A stretch of DNA of 64,000 nucleotides, taken from contig NZ_JACIEF010000002.1 of assembly GCF_014196715.1 (NCBI RefSeq), positions 496,001-560,000 on the forward strand. Reading direction: 5' to 3'. A model generated the notes under the pieces. It did not search any database. It saw only the letters and a program-made list of their open reading frames with translations, and was not told where the DNA came from. The DNA comes from Pedobacter zeae. Lineage in GTDB: Bacteria > Bacteroidota > Bacteroidia > Sphingobacteriales > Sphingobacteriaceae. Positions 1-7,684 of the stretch are shown piece by piece (within the stretch, counting starts at the first letter, position 1; every line of letters begins with the position of its first letter). The position numbers and the translations under genes are program-made.

Positions 1-286
1 CGCTTACGGTTTGGTTACCGTTTGTGCTGCTGTTGGCCGATGGCGTGGCGCCAAATTCTTTGTTTTGCAGGTTTCGGATGGCCAGTTGATCATTTACCTT
101 TATTTTATAATAGGCATCACTTATACCCTGATCATTCACCACATATACTTGTTTAATGGTGTCGGTAACTACATCGCTTGGAGCATTAAACAGACTATGT
201 TCTTTTCTGGCAGCACAGCTTGATAAGGCAGTACAGATAGCTAAAATACAAAGAAGTTTTAAAATTGCTTTTGTTGGGATCATCAT
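1..286 (-). CDS. Polysaccharide export lipoprotein (Wza/BexD type), N-terminal part
   Basis: Partial gene: the frame is open from ATG at 286 to the window edge (95 codons). The N-terminus has a hydrophobic signal ending in the lipobox LSSC, so the product should be a lipoprotein. After a short linker comes YKIKVNDQLAIRNLQ, which resembles the Y-x-I-x-x-x-D-x-L-x-I opening of the Poly_export domain of outer-membrane polysaccharide channels. By family knowledge it would form the exit channel of a Wzx/Wzy-type exopolysaccharide system. The downstream, unseen genes would be the rest of that locus. A -7-like TATCTTTG on the minus strand at 333-326 may be its promoter. An alternative start is the ATG at 283. 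Identification rests only on the first quarter of the protein. Confidence 0.75.
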   Translation of the reverse strand, partial: MMIPTKAILKLLCILAICTALSSCAARKEHSLFNAPSDVVTDTIKQVYVVNDQGISDAYYKIKVNDQLAIRNLQNKEFGATPSANSSTNGNQTVS

Positions 287-495
287 CTTAATCAGAATGT
301 AGAATAGAAGCCTGGGGTTAAGGTGCAAAGATATAGCTTAAAGATGCTTAAAAAAAGTTAAATTAGAATTAAGGCGCTTGATTATCTTTTTTAAGCTGGA
401 ATTGGGATCTCCCCGATAAATAACATCTTTCGACTCCAGTATGGTCTAATCTGGCGATTATCATAAAACGCATTCGAATCAAAAGGCCTTTTTTG

Positions 496-509
496 TTGAT
501 ATATATCAA
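496..509. promoter_or_regulatory. CRP/FNR-type operator TTGAT-ATAT-ATCAA
   Basis: Perfect 14-bp palindrome that exactly matches the FNR consensus TTGAT-N4-ATCAA. Its centre (502.5) is about 50 bp upstream of the -7 box at 552-559, so it would sit near -62 relative to the predicted transcription start, the classical class I activator position. The match is direct observation. Which CRP/FNR-family regulator binds is unknown. Confidence 0.5.
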
Positions 510-528
510 ATAAAGTTTGATTTATATG

Positions 529-559
529 TTTCTGGCGTCAGAGTTTGGCGATATATTTG
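529..559 (+). promoter_or_regulatory. Bacteroidota-type promoter for the small secreted protein at 750
   Basis: TTTC (529-532), 19 nt, then TATATTTG (552-559), a full match to the -7 consensus TAnnTTTG with one mismatch in the -33 TTTG. The predicted start is near 565. Confidence 0.5.
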
Positions 560-749
560 CAGCGTTTTATTTAAGCTATAAAGTTGATGGTGGTTTTATA
601 GTTATTAAATAGAAGGTCGCTATTCCTGTTGCAATACCATTTGGATATCACCTACATCCCGAGGTGTCGTTTATTTTGGTCATTATATTTTCAGGCATCA
701 TAGTGGCGATGATTGATTTAAAGCGAATAACATTTTAAGATATTGGTGT

Positions 750-1115
750 ATGAGGTATTTGAGATTTTTTCTGCTGGCCATTTTTACGTGTTTTTTAAGT
801 AATGTTCAAGCACAAACTGGTTGCATAAAATATTATGGCCCTGGCTTTGATAATGTATATTATCCGAACAATTTGGGCACCACTGGGCTGTTCGGCCCTA
901 ATTATGGAGGAACTCCTGTCAGTATTCCCGCTGGCTGTTGGCCCACTGAACCGGCAAGCACGTCCACCAGAGAATGTACTATAGGTACAGTTTATGGAGG
1001 ATTACTCCTACAAAACCATATACAATGTCCAATCGATGATTATTTACCCATCCTGATTTTATTGGCCGGGTTCACCGGAACAATGTTCATCAGGAAGAGA
1101 GTAGGTACAATTTAA
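750..1115 (+). CDS. Small secreted protein with C-terminal PIDD sorting signal (copy 1)
   Basis: 121 residues. Residues 1-21 form a signal peptide ending AQA/Q. The mature part begins TGC, is rich in Gly, Pro, Tyr and Cys, and has no domain I recognise. The C-terminus reads CPIDD (about residues 93-97), then a hydrophobic helix of about 18 residues, then RKR. Short motif + helix + basic tail is the tripartite layout of exosortase/archaeosortase sorting signals (PEP-CTERM-like; I believe a PID-CTERM variant is described in Bacteroidota). It shares the layout with the proteins at 1616 and 2402, which makes a tandem family. Predicted role: surface-processed small protein linked to the adjoining polysaccharide genes. 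Function is not known. Confidence 0.75.
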   Translation: MRYLRFFLLAIFTCFLSNVQAQTGCIKYYGPGFDNVYYPNNLGTTGLFGPNYGGTPVSIPAGCWPTEPASTSTRECTIGTVYGGLLLQNHIQCPIDDYLPILILLAGFTGTMFIRKRVGTI

Positions 1116-1615
1116 AGAAAGATATAGTATGTTTATTTTCAAGGGATGAAAAGCCCATGAGATTTTGGTTGTTTTTCGCTTGCAAATAGTCTGATAATTA
1201 CGATATTCTACAACTGTTATTTATTATGCTCCTTGGATTGAAATGCAGGCATTATTGATTGATCGAGCATGTAATTTTCATTGATTTTTAATTTGTACCA
1301 ACTATTTAGGATCCCGTAGGATAGCTTAAATAATTTTGTTATTGATTTTAATCAAATGCAGGCATTAATTCTCTTTGGCCGTTTTGGATGAATTTTGTGC
1401 GTTTAAAGAGTTTAAACCCGCTTTTCTCAGTTTTTTCCTTGCTTATTTATAAAATACCACTTGTCATATGAATCTGATTTAACGATTTGTTCATTTTATT
1501 CGTTGTCAAAATAATTTAATTTTGTAGTCGTAATTAGACTGCTTTTTTGAGTTTTTGCAATTAATTTCATTTTTCAATTAGGCATCTTCATTTCATATTT
1601 TTAGTTAGTTGTCTG
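1116..1615. other. 500-bp AT-rich intergenic region with repeated motifs
   Basis: No supported gene (only a 27-codon frame at 1389-1472). It holds a 14-mer, AAATGCAGGCATTA, present twice at 1241-1254 and 1354-1367. It also holds a perfect TTGAT-N4-ATCAA box at 1342-1355 that overlaps the second copy by two bases, a further AGGCAT at 1580-1585, and a TAATTTTG -7 box at 1517-1524, about 90 nt before the TTG start of the next gene. Confidence 0.55.
1342..1355. promoter_or_regulatory. CRP/FNR-type operator TTGAT-TTTA-ATCAA
   Basis: Second exact TTGAT-N4-ATCAA box. It lies about 170 bp upstream of the -7 box TAATTTTG at 1517-1524, farther than in the two other cases, and overlaps the repeated 14-mer AAATGCAGGCATTA by two bases. 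A weak GAATTTTG at 1390-1397 is the only closer -7-like sequence. Confidence 0.4.
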
Positions 1616-2080
1616 TTGAAAAAAGTAGTTTTCTTTATATTTTTCTTAATACTGTTTTTTAAGTCGTTCCAAAGCCTTGCTTCTGATCCTGGTTCTTCTT
1701 ATGGTTGTTTAGTGCCTAATGAGGCGGTATATACAAAATGGCTTAAAACCGATTATGCTCCTGGCAATCCGTTTTGGGGCCCCTGGGAATATTATGATAC
1801 AACAGGAATAAATTATATTGTTGATTATAACCAGGGTAATTATCCTTCATGTGGATACATTAATCCCAATACACAATTTAGCGAAGTCGGCCAAACCTGT
1901 TTTGTGCAGAAAGCCGGTGGTAGCTATAGCCAAGGGGCTTTGGGGCAATTACATGATTTAACCGTTTGCAGTGCCCCGATTGATGATTCTGTTTATATAC
2001 TATTTTGTTTTTCTTTTTTTGCCGTATACATTGTCCGAAATAAATCATTAAGAACGTTAAAGACTCAAACAGATTTTTGA
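1616..2080 (+). CDS. Small secreted protein with C-terminal PIDD sorting signal (copy 2)
   Basis: 154 residues from a TTG start; no in-frame ATG precedes the signal peptide (residues 1 to about 22, ending SLA). The mature part contains YGCLVPNEAVYT, comparable to the GC[IL]...VY opening of copies 1 and 3. It then has an aromatic and Gly-rich body with several Cys. The C-terminus has CSAPIDD (about residues 120-126), a 16-18 residue hydrophobic stretch and a basic tail (RNKSLRTLK) that is longer than in its sisters. The proteins are too divergent for simple copy-paste duplication but share architecture. The mature domain is unrecognised. An exosortase-type substrate is the best reading. Confidence 0.7.
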   Translation: MKKVVFFIFFLILFFKSFQSLASDPGSSYGCLVPNEAVYTKWLKTDYAPGNPFWGPWEYYDTTGINYIVDYNQGNYPSCGYINPNTQFSEVGQTCFVQKAGGSYSQGALGQLHDLTVCSAPIDDSVYILFCFSFFAVYIVRNKSLRTLKTQTDF

Positions 2081-2401
2081 TCTGTGTACAAAACCAGGCT
2101 CCTGGTTATTTTCTTGTATGATTCAAAACACCTATTAGGCATTAATCTTTGAGGAGAGTGAAAACTAATGATCATTGCAATAGCTCAGGTACTTTATCGG
2201 TTTAATTTGTAGAATAACATTCATTTGCTTAAGTTTTAATGGCTTTTCAGTCATTGCTGGGTTTAAGAATTTCATGCCAAGTAATTTCAGTTAGCAGTGG
2301 ATAAAATACTTTTCATTTTAGATGAATGGTCTCAAATGAACAAAACGAACGTAGTTTATAGTTTATAAAGGCGGTAAATTAGTATATCATAATCAAATGA
2401 T
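2081..2401. other. 321-bp intergenic region upstream of the third small secreted protein
   Basis: No gene seen. It contains AGGCATTAATCTTT at 2137-2150, which echoes the AGGCAT motifs upstream of the two sister genes, and a TTTAATTTGTAG around 2200 that is one base short of the -7 consensus. No TTGAT-N4-ATCAA box is present here. Confidence 0.5.
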
Positions 2402-2821
2402 ATGAAGAATTTTTGCCTTTTCGTTTTAATATTTCTAATTCCTACCTTTTCTTATCCCCAGGGAAGTGCCACAGGCTGTTTAATAACAGATGCAGGTGCA
2501 AATTATAACAAAGTATATACTTCAAAAAATCTTAACTTATTAACGGGTGGGCATGCATTATATAATAATACTACAAGTACTTCTTTATCTACCGACTATT
2601 GTAGTTGGCAAACAGTAAGCGTTACTGGCAATACATGTGGAGTATGTTCATTGCTTGGTTTATGTGCACTTGGTGTTTGTGCTTGTGTAGGTACTGTCAG
2701 CTATGGTTTTGAGGGGGAATTTAATATGGTCCAATGCAATCTCGACGATCATACCTGGTTTTTTGGTGCGGCCATTGGTTTATTCGGTATTTTAATCATC
2801 AGGAAAAGAACTAAGCTTTAA
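2402..2821 (+). CDS. Small secreted protein with C-terminal NLDD sorting signal (copy 3)
   Basis: 139 residues. The signal peptide spans residues 1 to about 20. The mature start SATGCLITDAG aligns with the GC[IL] openings of the copies at 750 and 1616. The middle carries a Cys-rich block (CGVCSLLGLCALGVCACVG), six Cys in about 25 residues, which suggests disulfides or metal binding after export. The C-terminus is CNLDD, a hydrophobic helix with the run GLFGILII, and RKRTKL, the same tripartite tail. It sits just upstream of the glycosyltransferase gene. Family function is unknown. Assignment as a sorting-enzyme substrate is inference from the shared tail. Confidence 0.72.
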   Translation: MKNFCLFVLIFLIPTFSYPQGSATGCLITDAGANYNKVYTSKNLNLLTGGHALYNNTTSTSLSTDYCSWQTVSVTGNTCGVCSLLGLCALGVCACVGTVSYGFEGEFNMVQCNLDDHTWFFGAAIGLFGILIIRKRTKL

Positions 2822-2928
2822 GTTATTTAACGTTTGTGATAGATTATCTTCTGTGTATCGCGTCTTAATTTTATATTTACCCAGATTTCGGTTCGATAGC
2901 TAAAGAGCTGCAAACTTCCTGGTTAATC

Positions 2929-3669
2929 ATGAAAATATCCCTTATTACGGTCGTTTACAATGGCGAAACATTTTTACAGGAATGTTTTGATTCTGTAAAG
3001 GCCCAAACTTATGCCAACGTCGAATATCTCGTAATTGATGGTGGCTCGACCGACAGAACGCTGGATATTATTCAGGAAAATCGGTCGGCTATCGATTATT
3101 TTGTTTCCGAAAAAGATAAAGGTTTATATGATGCCTTAAATAAAGGGATTAAAAGAGCAACAGGAGAGGTGATCGGGATTTTAAATGCCGACGACCTGTT
3201 TGCAGATGCAAATGTGCTGGCAACAGTAGCCCAGGCTTTTATCGGTCAACCGGAAATAGAGGGTCTTTATGGCGATCTCAATTACATTCATCCTGCGGCA
3301 CAGCAAATTGTCAGAACCTGGAAATCACATCAGCATACACCCGCAAACCTTAAAAATGGCTGGATGCCTGCGCACCCTACGCTGTATTTGAAACGATCGC
3401 TGTTTGAAAAAAATGGAGATTATGCGTTAGATTTCGGTACCGCTGCCGATTACGAGCTGATATTACGTTACTTTTATACCCATAAAATAAAAGCGGTTTA
3501 TCTGCCTGGCTTAATGGTGAATATGCGTACAGGCGGCCTAAGCAACCAATCTTTGATGAGCAGGATTGCTGCCTTTGTTAATGATTATAAAGCCCTGAAA
3601 AGAAATCGTATACCTTATCCGCTTTTTGTGGTCATGAAGAAAAAGTTAAGTAAACTCAGTCAATTTTAA
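2929..3669 (+). CDS. GT2 family glycosyltransferase
   Basis: 246 residues, cytoplasmic, no membrane segment. GT-A fold signatures are clear: the N-terminal strand ISLITVVYNG, D37-G-G-S-T-D42 for nucleotide-sugar binding, KGLYDALNKGI, and N86-A-D-D89 as the metal-binding DxD equivalent. This is the WcaA-like branch that adds a sugar from a UDP/GDP donor to a lipid-linked oligosaccharide. Donor and acceptor cannot be read from sequence. It lies between the small sorted proteins and the initiating transferase, so it probably works in the same surface glycan pathway. It starts at ATG with no obvious Shine-Dalgarno, as is usual in this phylum. Confidence 0.9.
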   Translation: MKISLITVVYNGETFLQECFDSVKAQTYANVEYLVIDGGSTDRTLDIIQENRSAIDYFVSEKDKGLYDALNKGIKRATGEVIGILNADDLFADANVLATVAQAFIGQPEIEGLYGDLNYIHPAAQQIVRTWKSHQHTPANLKNGWMPAHPTLYLKRSLFEKNGDYALDFGTAADYELILRYFYTHKIKAVYLPGLMVNMRTGGLSNQSLMSRIAAFVNDYKALKRNRIPYPLFVVMKKKLSKLSQF

Positions 3670-3726
3670 TTTTGCCAGTGCAATCAGCTACCTGGTCTGC
3701 TGAATCACATGATCAATCCACTTCTA

Positions 3727-3740
3727 TTGATTTATATCAT
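3727..3740. promoter_or_regulatory. Near-consensus CRP/FNR-type operator TTGAT-TTAT-ATCAT
   Basis: Nine of ten half-site positions match TTGAT-N4-ATCAA. Its centre (3733.5) is about 50 bp upstream of the TATATTTG -7 box at 3784-3791, the same offset as the box at 496-509. The repeated spacing strengthens the case for a common activator of the exopolysaccharide genes. Confidence 0.45.
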
Positions 3741-3783
3741 GTAAAACATTTGTAACCCTTCGCATTGTTTATTTCAGGATACT

Positions 3784-3791
3784 TATATTTG
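3784..3791 (+). promoter_or_regulatory. -7 promoter box TATATTTG for the WecA-like gene
   Basis: Exact TAnnTTTG match. The predicted start near 3797 leaves only about 15 nt before the TTG start codon at 3812. No good -33 TTTG at the standard spacing, which fits an activator-dependent promoter. Confidence 0.5.
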
Positions 3792-3811
3792 CTAACCAGT
3801 CGCTATATGTT

Positions 3812-4891
3812 TTGCTAAAAGATATTCTGAATACCAGTCCAAACTATTTCTATATAGCCATATTTGTTTTGGCCTTTTCAGCCGTGATCGTCAGTATTCC
3901 AAGTGTAATCTATACTTCTTTAAAATATGGCCTTTTTGATAAGAACGACTTGTACCGTAAAAACCATAAACGTAATATTTCACGTTTAGGTGGTTTGGCC
4001 ATTATAGGTAGTTTTACCGTATGTATCCTGCTTTTTTCTGCTATCATTAATTTTAAAGAAGCTAATTTTTTAATCGCTTCCTGCATCATCCTTGCAGCGC
4101 TTGGTTTAAAAGACGATGTTTATGGAACCAATACCAGTACCAAATTTATTCTGCAGATCGTTGTTGCTTTTATACTGGTTTTTTTTGGTGCCTTCCGTTT
4201 AACAAGTTTATACGGTGTATTGGGGATAGGAGATATGGCACCTATATGGGGAAGCTTTTTTTCGATTGTCCTGATTATTTTTCTCAATAATGCATTCAAT
4301 TTAATAGATGGTATTGATGGATTGGCTGGTGGGATAGGCATTTTAACGAGCCTGGTTTTTGGTATTTTGTTCTCTTTGATGGGACAGGTACCTTATGCAT
4401 GTATTGCCTTTGGTCTGGCGGGCGCTATAGCCGGTTTTTTAAAATACAACTGGTTTCCCGCTAAAATATTTATGGGCGATACCGGGGCACTGATTATCGG
4501 GCTTATTTCTGCTGCATTGGCTATTAAATTTATAGAGCTCAACAAGTTTACCCAAGTAAACAGGCCAGACTTTTATTCTGCACCGGCAATAGCAGTGGCG
4601 ATACTGATCGTACCCATTTTCGACTCGTTAAGGGTGTTTACCATCCGTATTTTAAAGGGGCGATCCCCTTTTAAGGGAGACCGTAATCACATCCACCACC
4701 GTTTAGAAAGGTTAGGTTTAAAGCCAAATTGGATTGTACTTGCTTCACTGGCCCTTAACACGGTTATTTTGGTAGCTACCATTGCGCTGCAGCGACTGGG
4801 AAATTTTGTACTCATTTTCCTTATTATAGGAATCTGCGTTGTCTTTAACGCAGCGCTATCCCTAAGCTTGCTTAGAAAACGGAAAGCTTAA
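3812..4891 (+). CDS. WecA/MraY-family undecaprenyl-phosphate sugar-1-phosphate transferase
   Basis: 359 residues, about 10-11 membrane helices. It transfers a HexNAc-1-phosphate from a UDP-sugar to undecaprenyl phosphate, the first step of lipid-linked glycan assembly at the inner membrane. Hallmarks are all present: D101-D102 (LKDDVYG), NLIDGIDGL 163-171, FMGDTG 220-225 and the cytoplasmic HIHH 293-296. The HIH motif is characteristic of WecA-like polysaccharide initiators rather than MraY, and a true mraY exists at 18490. It starts at TTG, since the upstream ATG at 3807 runs into a stop within four codons. Likely initiates the exopolysaccharide exported by the lipoprotein channel at the left edge. 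Confidence 0.9.
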   Translation: MLKDILNTSPNYFYIAIFVLAFSAVIVSIPSVIYTSLKYGLFDKNDLYRKNHKRNISRLGGLAIIGSFTVCILLFSAIINFKEANFLIASCIILAALGLKDDVYGTNTSTKFILQIVVAFILVFFGAFRLTSLYGVLGIGDMAPIWGSFFSIVLIIFLNNAFNLIDGIDGLAGGIGILTSLVFGILFSLMGQVPYACIAFGLAGAIAGFLKYNWFPAKIFMGDTGALIIGLISAALAIKFIELNKFTQVNRPDFYSAPAIAVAILIVPIFDSLRVFTIRILKGRSPFKGDRNHIHHRLERLGLKPNWIVLASLALNTVILVATIALQRLGNFVLIFLIIGICVVFNAALSLSLLRKRKA

Positions 4892-5022
4892 TTATGGCGT
4901 TGCCCGGATTAAAAAACAGCTTTTAATCATTCCTTTTTCCGGCTCTGAAGCCTGGAATCTTTAAAATTTAGCCAAGCTCCAACTCAAATCATTTATCACG
5001 CATTCAATTCATAAATAAACAC

Positions 5023-5030
5023 TAATTTTG
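5023..5030 (+). promoter_or_regulatory. -7 promoter box TAATTTTG for gap
   Basis: Exact match to TAnnTTTG, 20 nt before the ATG at 5051. No clear -33 element. Confidence 0.4.
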
Positions 5031-5050
5031 CGCTCTAATTTTTATACACG

Positions 5051-6046
5051 ATGAGGCTGGCAATAAATGGTTTTGGTAGAATAGGAAGAACATTTTTACG
5101 TTTGGCATTGGCTGAAAGATTTGAAGTGGTAGCAATTAACGACCTGACAGATGCGAAAACGATGGCTCATTTATTTAAATACGACACCGTGCATGGCGTC
5201 TATTCCGGTCAGGTTTCGGCAGAGCCTGATGCGTTGGTTATCGATCAGGTTTCTATTCCTGTATTTGCCATTAAGGAGGCCGATGAATTGCCATGGTCGG
5301 CCCTGAGAGTTGATATCGTGGTTGATTGTACAGGTAAAAACCTAAGCAGGCAGGCTGCCGAAAAACACATTACCTCGGGTGCAAAACAGGTGCTCATCTC
5401 AGCTCCGGCAGCCGATGATATTCCAATGGTAGTATTAGGTGTGAATGACCATGAGATTGATTTAAGAAGTACTGTATTGTCTAATGCGAGCTGTACAACT
5501 AATAATATCGCCCCGATGATCAAAATTTTGAATGATAACTGGGGGGTTGAAGAAGGCTATATTACCACCATCCACTCCATGACTGGCGATCAGAACTTAC
5601 ATGATGCAAACCATAAAGATTTACGCAGGGCAAGGGCGGCTTCGTCTTCCATTATTCCAACCACTACCGGGGCTGCCAAAGCCATAACCCATATTTTTCC
5701 GGAACTGGATGGCCGTTTGGGAGGAGCAGGAATCAGGGTTCCGGTTTTAAACGGATCGTTAACCGATTTTACCTGCCTGTTAAAGCAGAAGACCACTATT
5801 GAAGAAATTAATGCTGCATTTAAAGAAGCGGCTGAAAATAAACTGAAAGGCCTTATTGAGTATACCGAAGATCCGATTGTTTCTATCGATATTATCGATA
5901 ATCCACATTCGTGCATATTCGATTCATTATTAACATCAATCGTGGGCGATCTGGTTAAAGTAGTAGGTTGGTACGATAACGAATTCGGTTACAGCAGCCG
6001 TTTAATCGATGTGGTGAAGAAAATTGATTCATTGCAAAAAGGCTGA
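5051..6046 (+). CDS. gap: Glyceraldehyde-3-phosphate dehydrogenase, type I
   Basis: 331 residues, full family length. Converts glyceraldehyde-3-phosphate, phosphate and NAD(P)+ to 1,3-bisphosphoglycerate in the cytoplasm. Rossmann fingerprint INGFGRIGR at residues 4-12. Catalytic Cys148 lies in NASCTTNN, where the usual second Cys of SCTTNC is replaced by Asn. The downstream phosphate-binding stretch with ARAASSSIIPTTTGAA and the C-terminal WYDNEFGYSSR are intact. A monocistronic unit closed by the hairpin at 6184-6213. The next glycolytic enzyme, pgk, is 3.6 kb downstream, not adjacent. The missing second Cys is seen in some family members and should not affect catalysis. Confidence 0.96.
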   Translation: MRLAINGFGRIGRTFLRLALAERFEVVAINDLTDAKTMAHLFKYDTVHGVYSGQVSAEPDALVIDQVSIPVFAIKEADELPWSALRVDIVVDCTGKNLSRQAAEKHITSGAKQVLISAPAADDIPMVVLGVNDHEIDLRSTVLSNASCTTNNIAPMIKILNDNWGVEEGYITTIHSMTGDQNLHDANHKDLRRARAASSSIIPTTTGAAKAITHIFPELDGRLGGAGIRVPVLNGSLTDFTCLLKQKTTIEEINAAFKEAAENKLKGLIEYTEDPIVSIDIIDNPHSCIFDSLLTSIVGDLVKVVGWYDNEFGYSSRLIDVVKKIDSLQKG

Positions 6047-6183
6047 TATTTTTAGGTTGGTTGATTTACCTCCCTGTTCCGGTTACACCCTGACTTAAAG
6101 CATATCCGTATACTACTATTAGGCCATAAGGGCTGGATGAGGTACTGTTAGTTAGTGTTAGTGGTTAAAATATTTAAAAAAAT

Positions 6184-6213
6184 AAAAAGGTTTGGCTTTT
6201 GCTAAACCTTTTT
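6184..6213 (+). terminator. Terminator after gap
   Basis: Ten-base-pair stem AAAAAGGTTT/AAACCTTTTT around a 10-nt loop, with T residues in the 3' arm and GCGTTTT following. Confidence 0.75.
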
Positions 6214-6326
6214 GCGTTTTATTGGTTTAATCTGCCGGAATGTGGCACCAACAATTGGCATCAATACGTCGAATGGCTTTCTATAATCTAAACAGGAACA
6301 GAAAATAACGGGTAAACTGAACAGGC

Positions 6327-7652
6327 TTGGAAACACAAAATACAAACACGACAAAAAGGAAGTCTTTTCTTCCCAAATTCTGGCTTATCCTCTCCCTTAC
6401 AGCGCTTCTGGCGGCTGAAGGATATTTTGGGTGGCGGTTGCACCAACTTTCCGATCAGCAGGAACGCATAAAGGAAGATTATTCCGATATCAATAACATT
6501 ACCTACGGACTCTTCTCGGTGCAGCAATGGAAAGATAATGTGTCAAAGATCGTGCACCACCAGGTACGCAACCTGAAGATGACCAGGAAACAAAAGAAAA
6601 TATTACAAACGGAAGTACAAAATGTACTGCTCGCACTTATAGATAAAGCCGAAGCCCTGGTAAACAAGCCCAAAAAAACAATTAGTGGTAAGATTCAGAA
6701 ATTTGTAATCCGAAACTTTGTAAACGCTGATAGTATCAGGGCGCAGGTGCCGGCTTTTGCGAAAAAGATTATTGCCGAGGTAGATAATCCAACAAACAAG
6801 CAACAACTGAGTAAAATGGCCATGGGCGAGTTTAACGAACTTGCCAATGAAGAAAAACTCGATAGTGCATTTGTTTCTAACGGAGCTTCAGTAAGGGCAT
6901 TGTACAAACAGTACCATGTAACTTCTACCGATGCACTGAATAAAAAGCTTGTTCAGTCGCTATCAAATATCCGTAGCAAAACGTATGCTTATTCATTTGG
7001 TATGCTCGCTTGCGTAGTTATTGTTTTGGGATTCTGGTGGGGGCTTCGTAAACGCCGTGACTTGCATACTGCCCTTTTTGTAATGTCTTTGTTGTTTGCA
7101 TTCATACTCCTCGCTGTTGGCCTTACCGCTTCAATGATAGAGGTCGATGCCCGCATCCGTTCGCTCGATTTTGTCTTGCTTGGCGAGCATGTGGTTTTTA
7201 AAGATCAGGTGCTGTTTTTTCAAAGCAAAAGTATCATGGATGTGGTGCACGTTCTTATTAGCCAGCCTGGTATCGATTCGATTCTGGTTGGAGTGCTGAT
7301 ATTGGTGTTTAGCATCCTTTTTCCGGTAGTAAAACTGAGTTCAACAGGAATCCACCTCCTGGGGAATAAAAAGCTGGCCGAAAATAAAGTGATTAAATAT
7401 TTTGCTTTCCAGTCGGGCAAGTGGAGCATGGCCGATGTCATTGTAATTGCCATCTTAATGGCTTATATCGGTTTAAATGGTTTACTTGAGGGGCAGCTTC
7501 GGGCACTCCATATCAAAAACGATTCTTTAACCATTCTAACCACCAATAATACTGCCTTGCAGCCCGGATATATCATATTCATCAGCTTTGTATTATATGG
7601 CCTCATTCTTTCTACAATATTAAAGTTTATCACTCCGCACGATGTTCATTGA
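6327..7652 (+). CDS. PqiA-like membrane protein, paralog 1
   Basis: 441 residues from a TTG start; no ATG precedes the first helix. Layout: short cytosolic tail, helix about 17-36, a Lys/Glu-rich soluble domain of about 180 residues, then four helices from about 220 to the end. The last block carries the PqiA-type signatures: a segment ending VPxxK-like FPVVKLSS, GKWSMADVIVIAILMAY (compare GRWSMxDVFVVA in PqiA), and a final NTALQPGY helix. PqiA/YebS proteins pair with MCE proteins in lipid transport between membranes, but no MCE gene is visible here. Only one PqiA domain is present where E. coli PqiA has two. In tandem with a close paralog 32 nt downstream. Function unassigned. Confidence 0.75.
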   Translation: METQNTNTTKRKSFLPKFWLILSLTALLAAEGYFGWRLHQLSDQQERIKEDYSDINNITYGLFSVQQWKDNVSKIVHHQVRNLKMTRKQKKILQTEVQNVLLALIDKAEALVNKPKKTISGKIQKFVIRNFVNADSIRAQVPAFAKKIIAEVDNPTNKQQLSKMAMGEFNELANEEKLDSAFVSNGASVRALYKQYHVTSTDALNKKLVQSLSNIRSKTYAYSFGMLACVVIVLGFWWGLRKRRDLHTALFVMSLLFAFILLAVGLTASMIEVDARIRSLDFVLLGEHVVFKDQVLFFQSKSIMDVVHVLISQPGIDSILVGVLILVFSILFPVVKLSSTGIHLLGNKKLAENKVIKYFAFQSGKWSMADVIVIAILMAYIGLNGLLEGQLRALHIKNDSLTILTTNNTALQPGYIIFISFVLYGLILSTILKFITPHDVH

Positions 7653-7684
7653 TCCGATTTATTGCAGCTGTTAGATTAAATTTT

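Larger units (their letters stand above)
287..749. other. 463-bp intergenic region between divergent genes
   Basis: No convincing coding region. It holds the minus-strand -7 box TATCTTTG (333-326) for the export lipoprotein. On the plus strand it holds the perfect CRP/FNR-type palindrome at 496-509 and a TATATTTG box at 552-559 for the small secreted protein at 750. The leader of that gene would be about 185 nt, unusually long for this region. An AGGCAT motif at 693-698 recurs upstream of the sister genes. Confidence 0.6.

Noticed and set aside
11..223. 70-codon plus-strand frame at the left edge
   Set aside because: It is antisense to the polysaccharide-export lipoprotein gene, whose signal peptide, lipobox and export-domain motif are clear.
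1389..1472. 27-codon frame in the 1116-1615 spacer
   Set aside because: Too short, no signal or motif, no promoter, and does not carry the PIDD tail of its neighbours.
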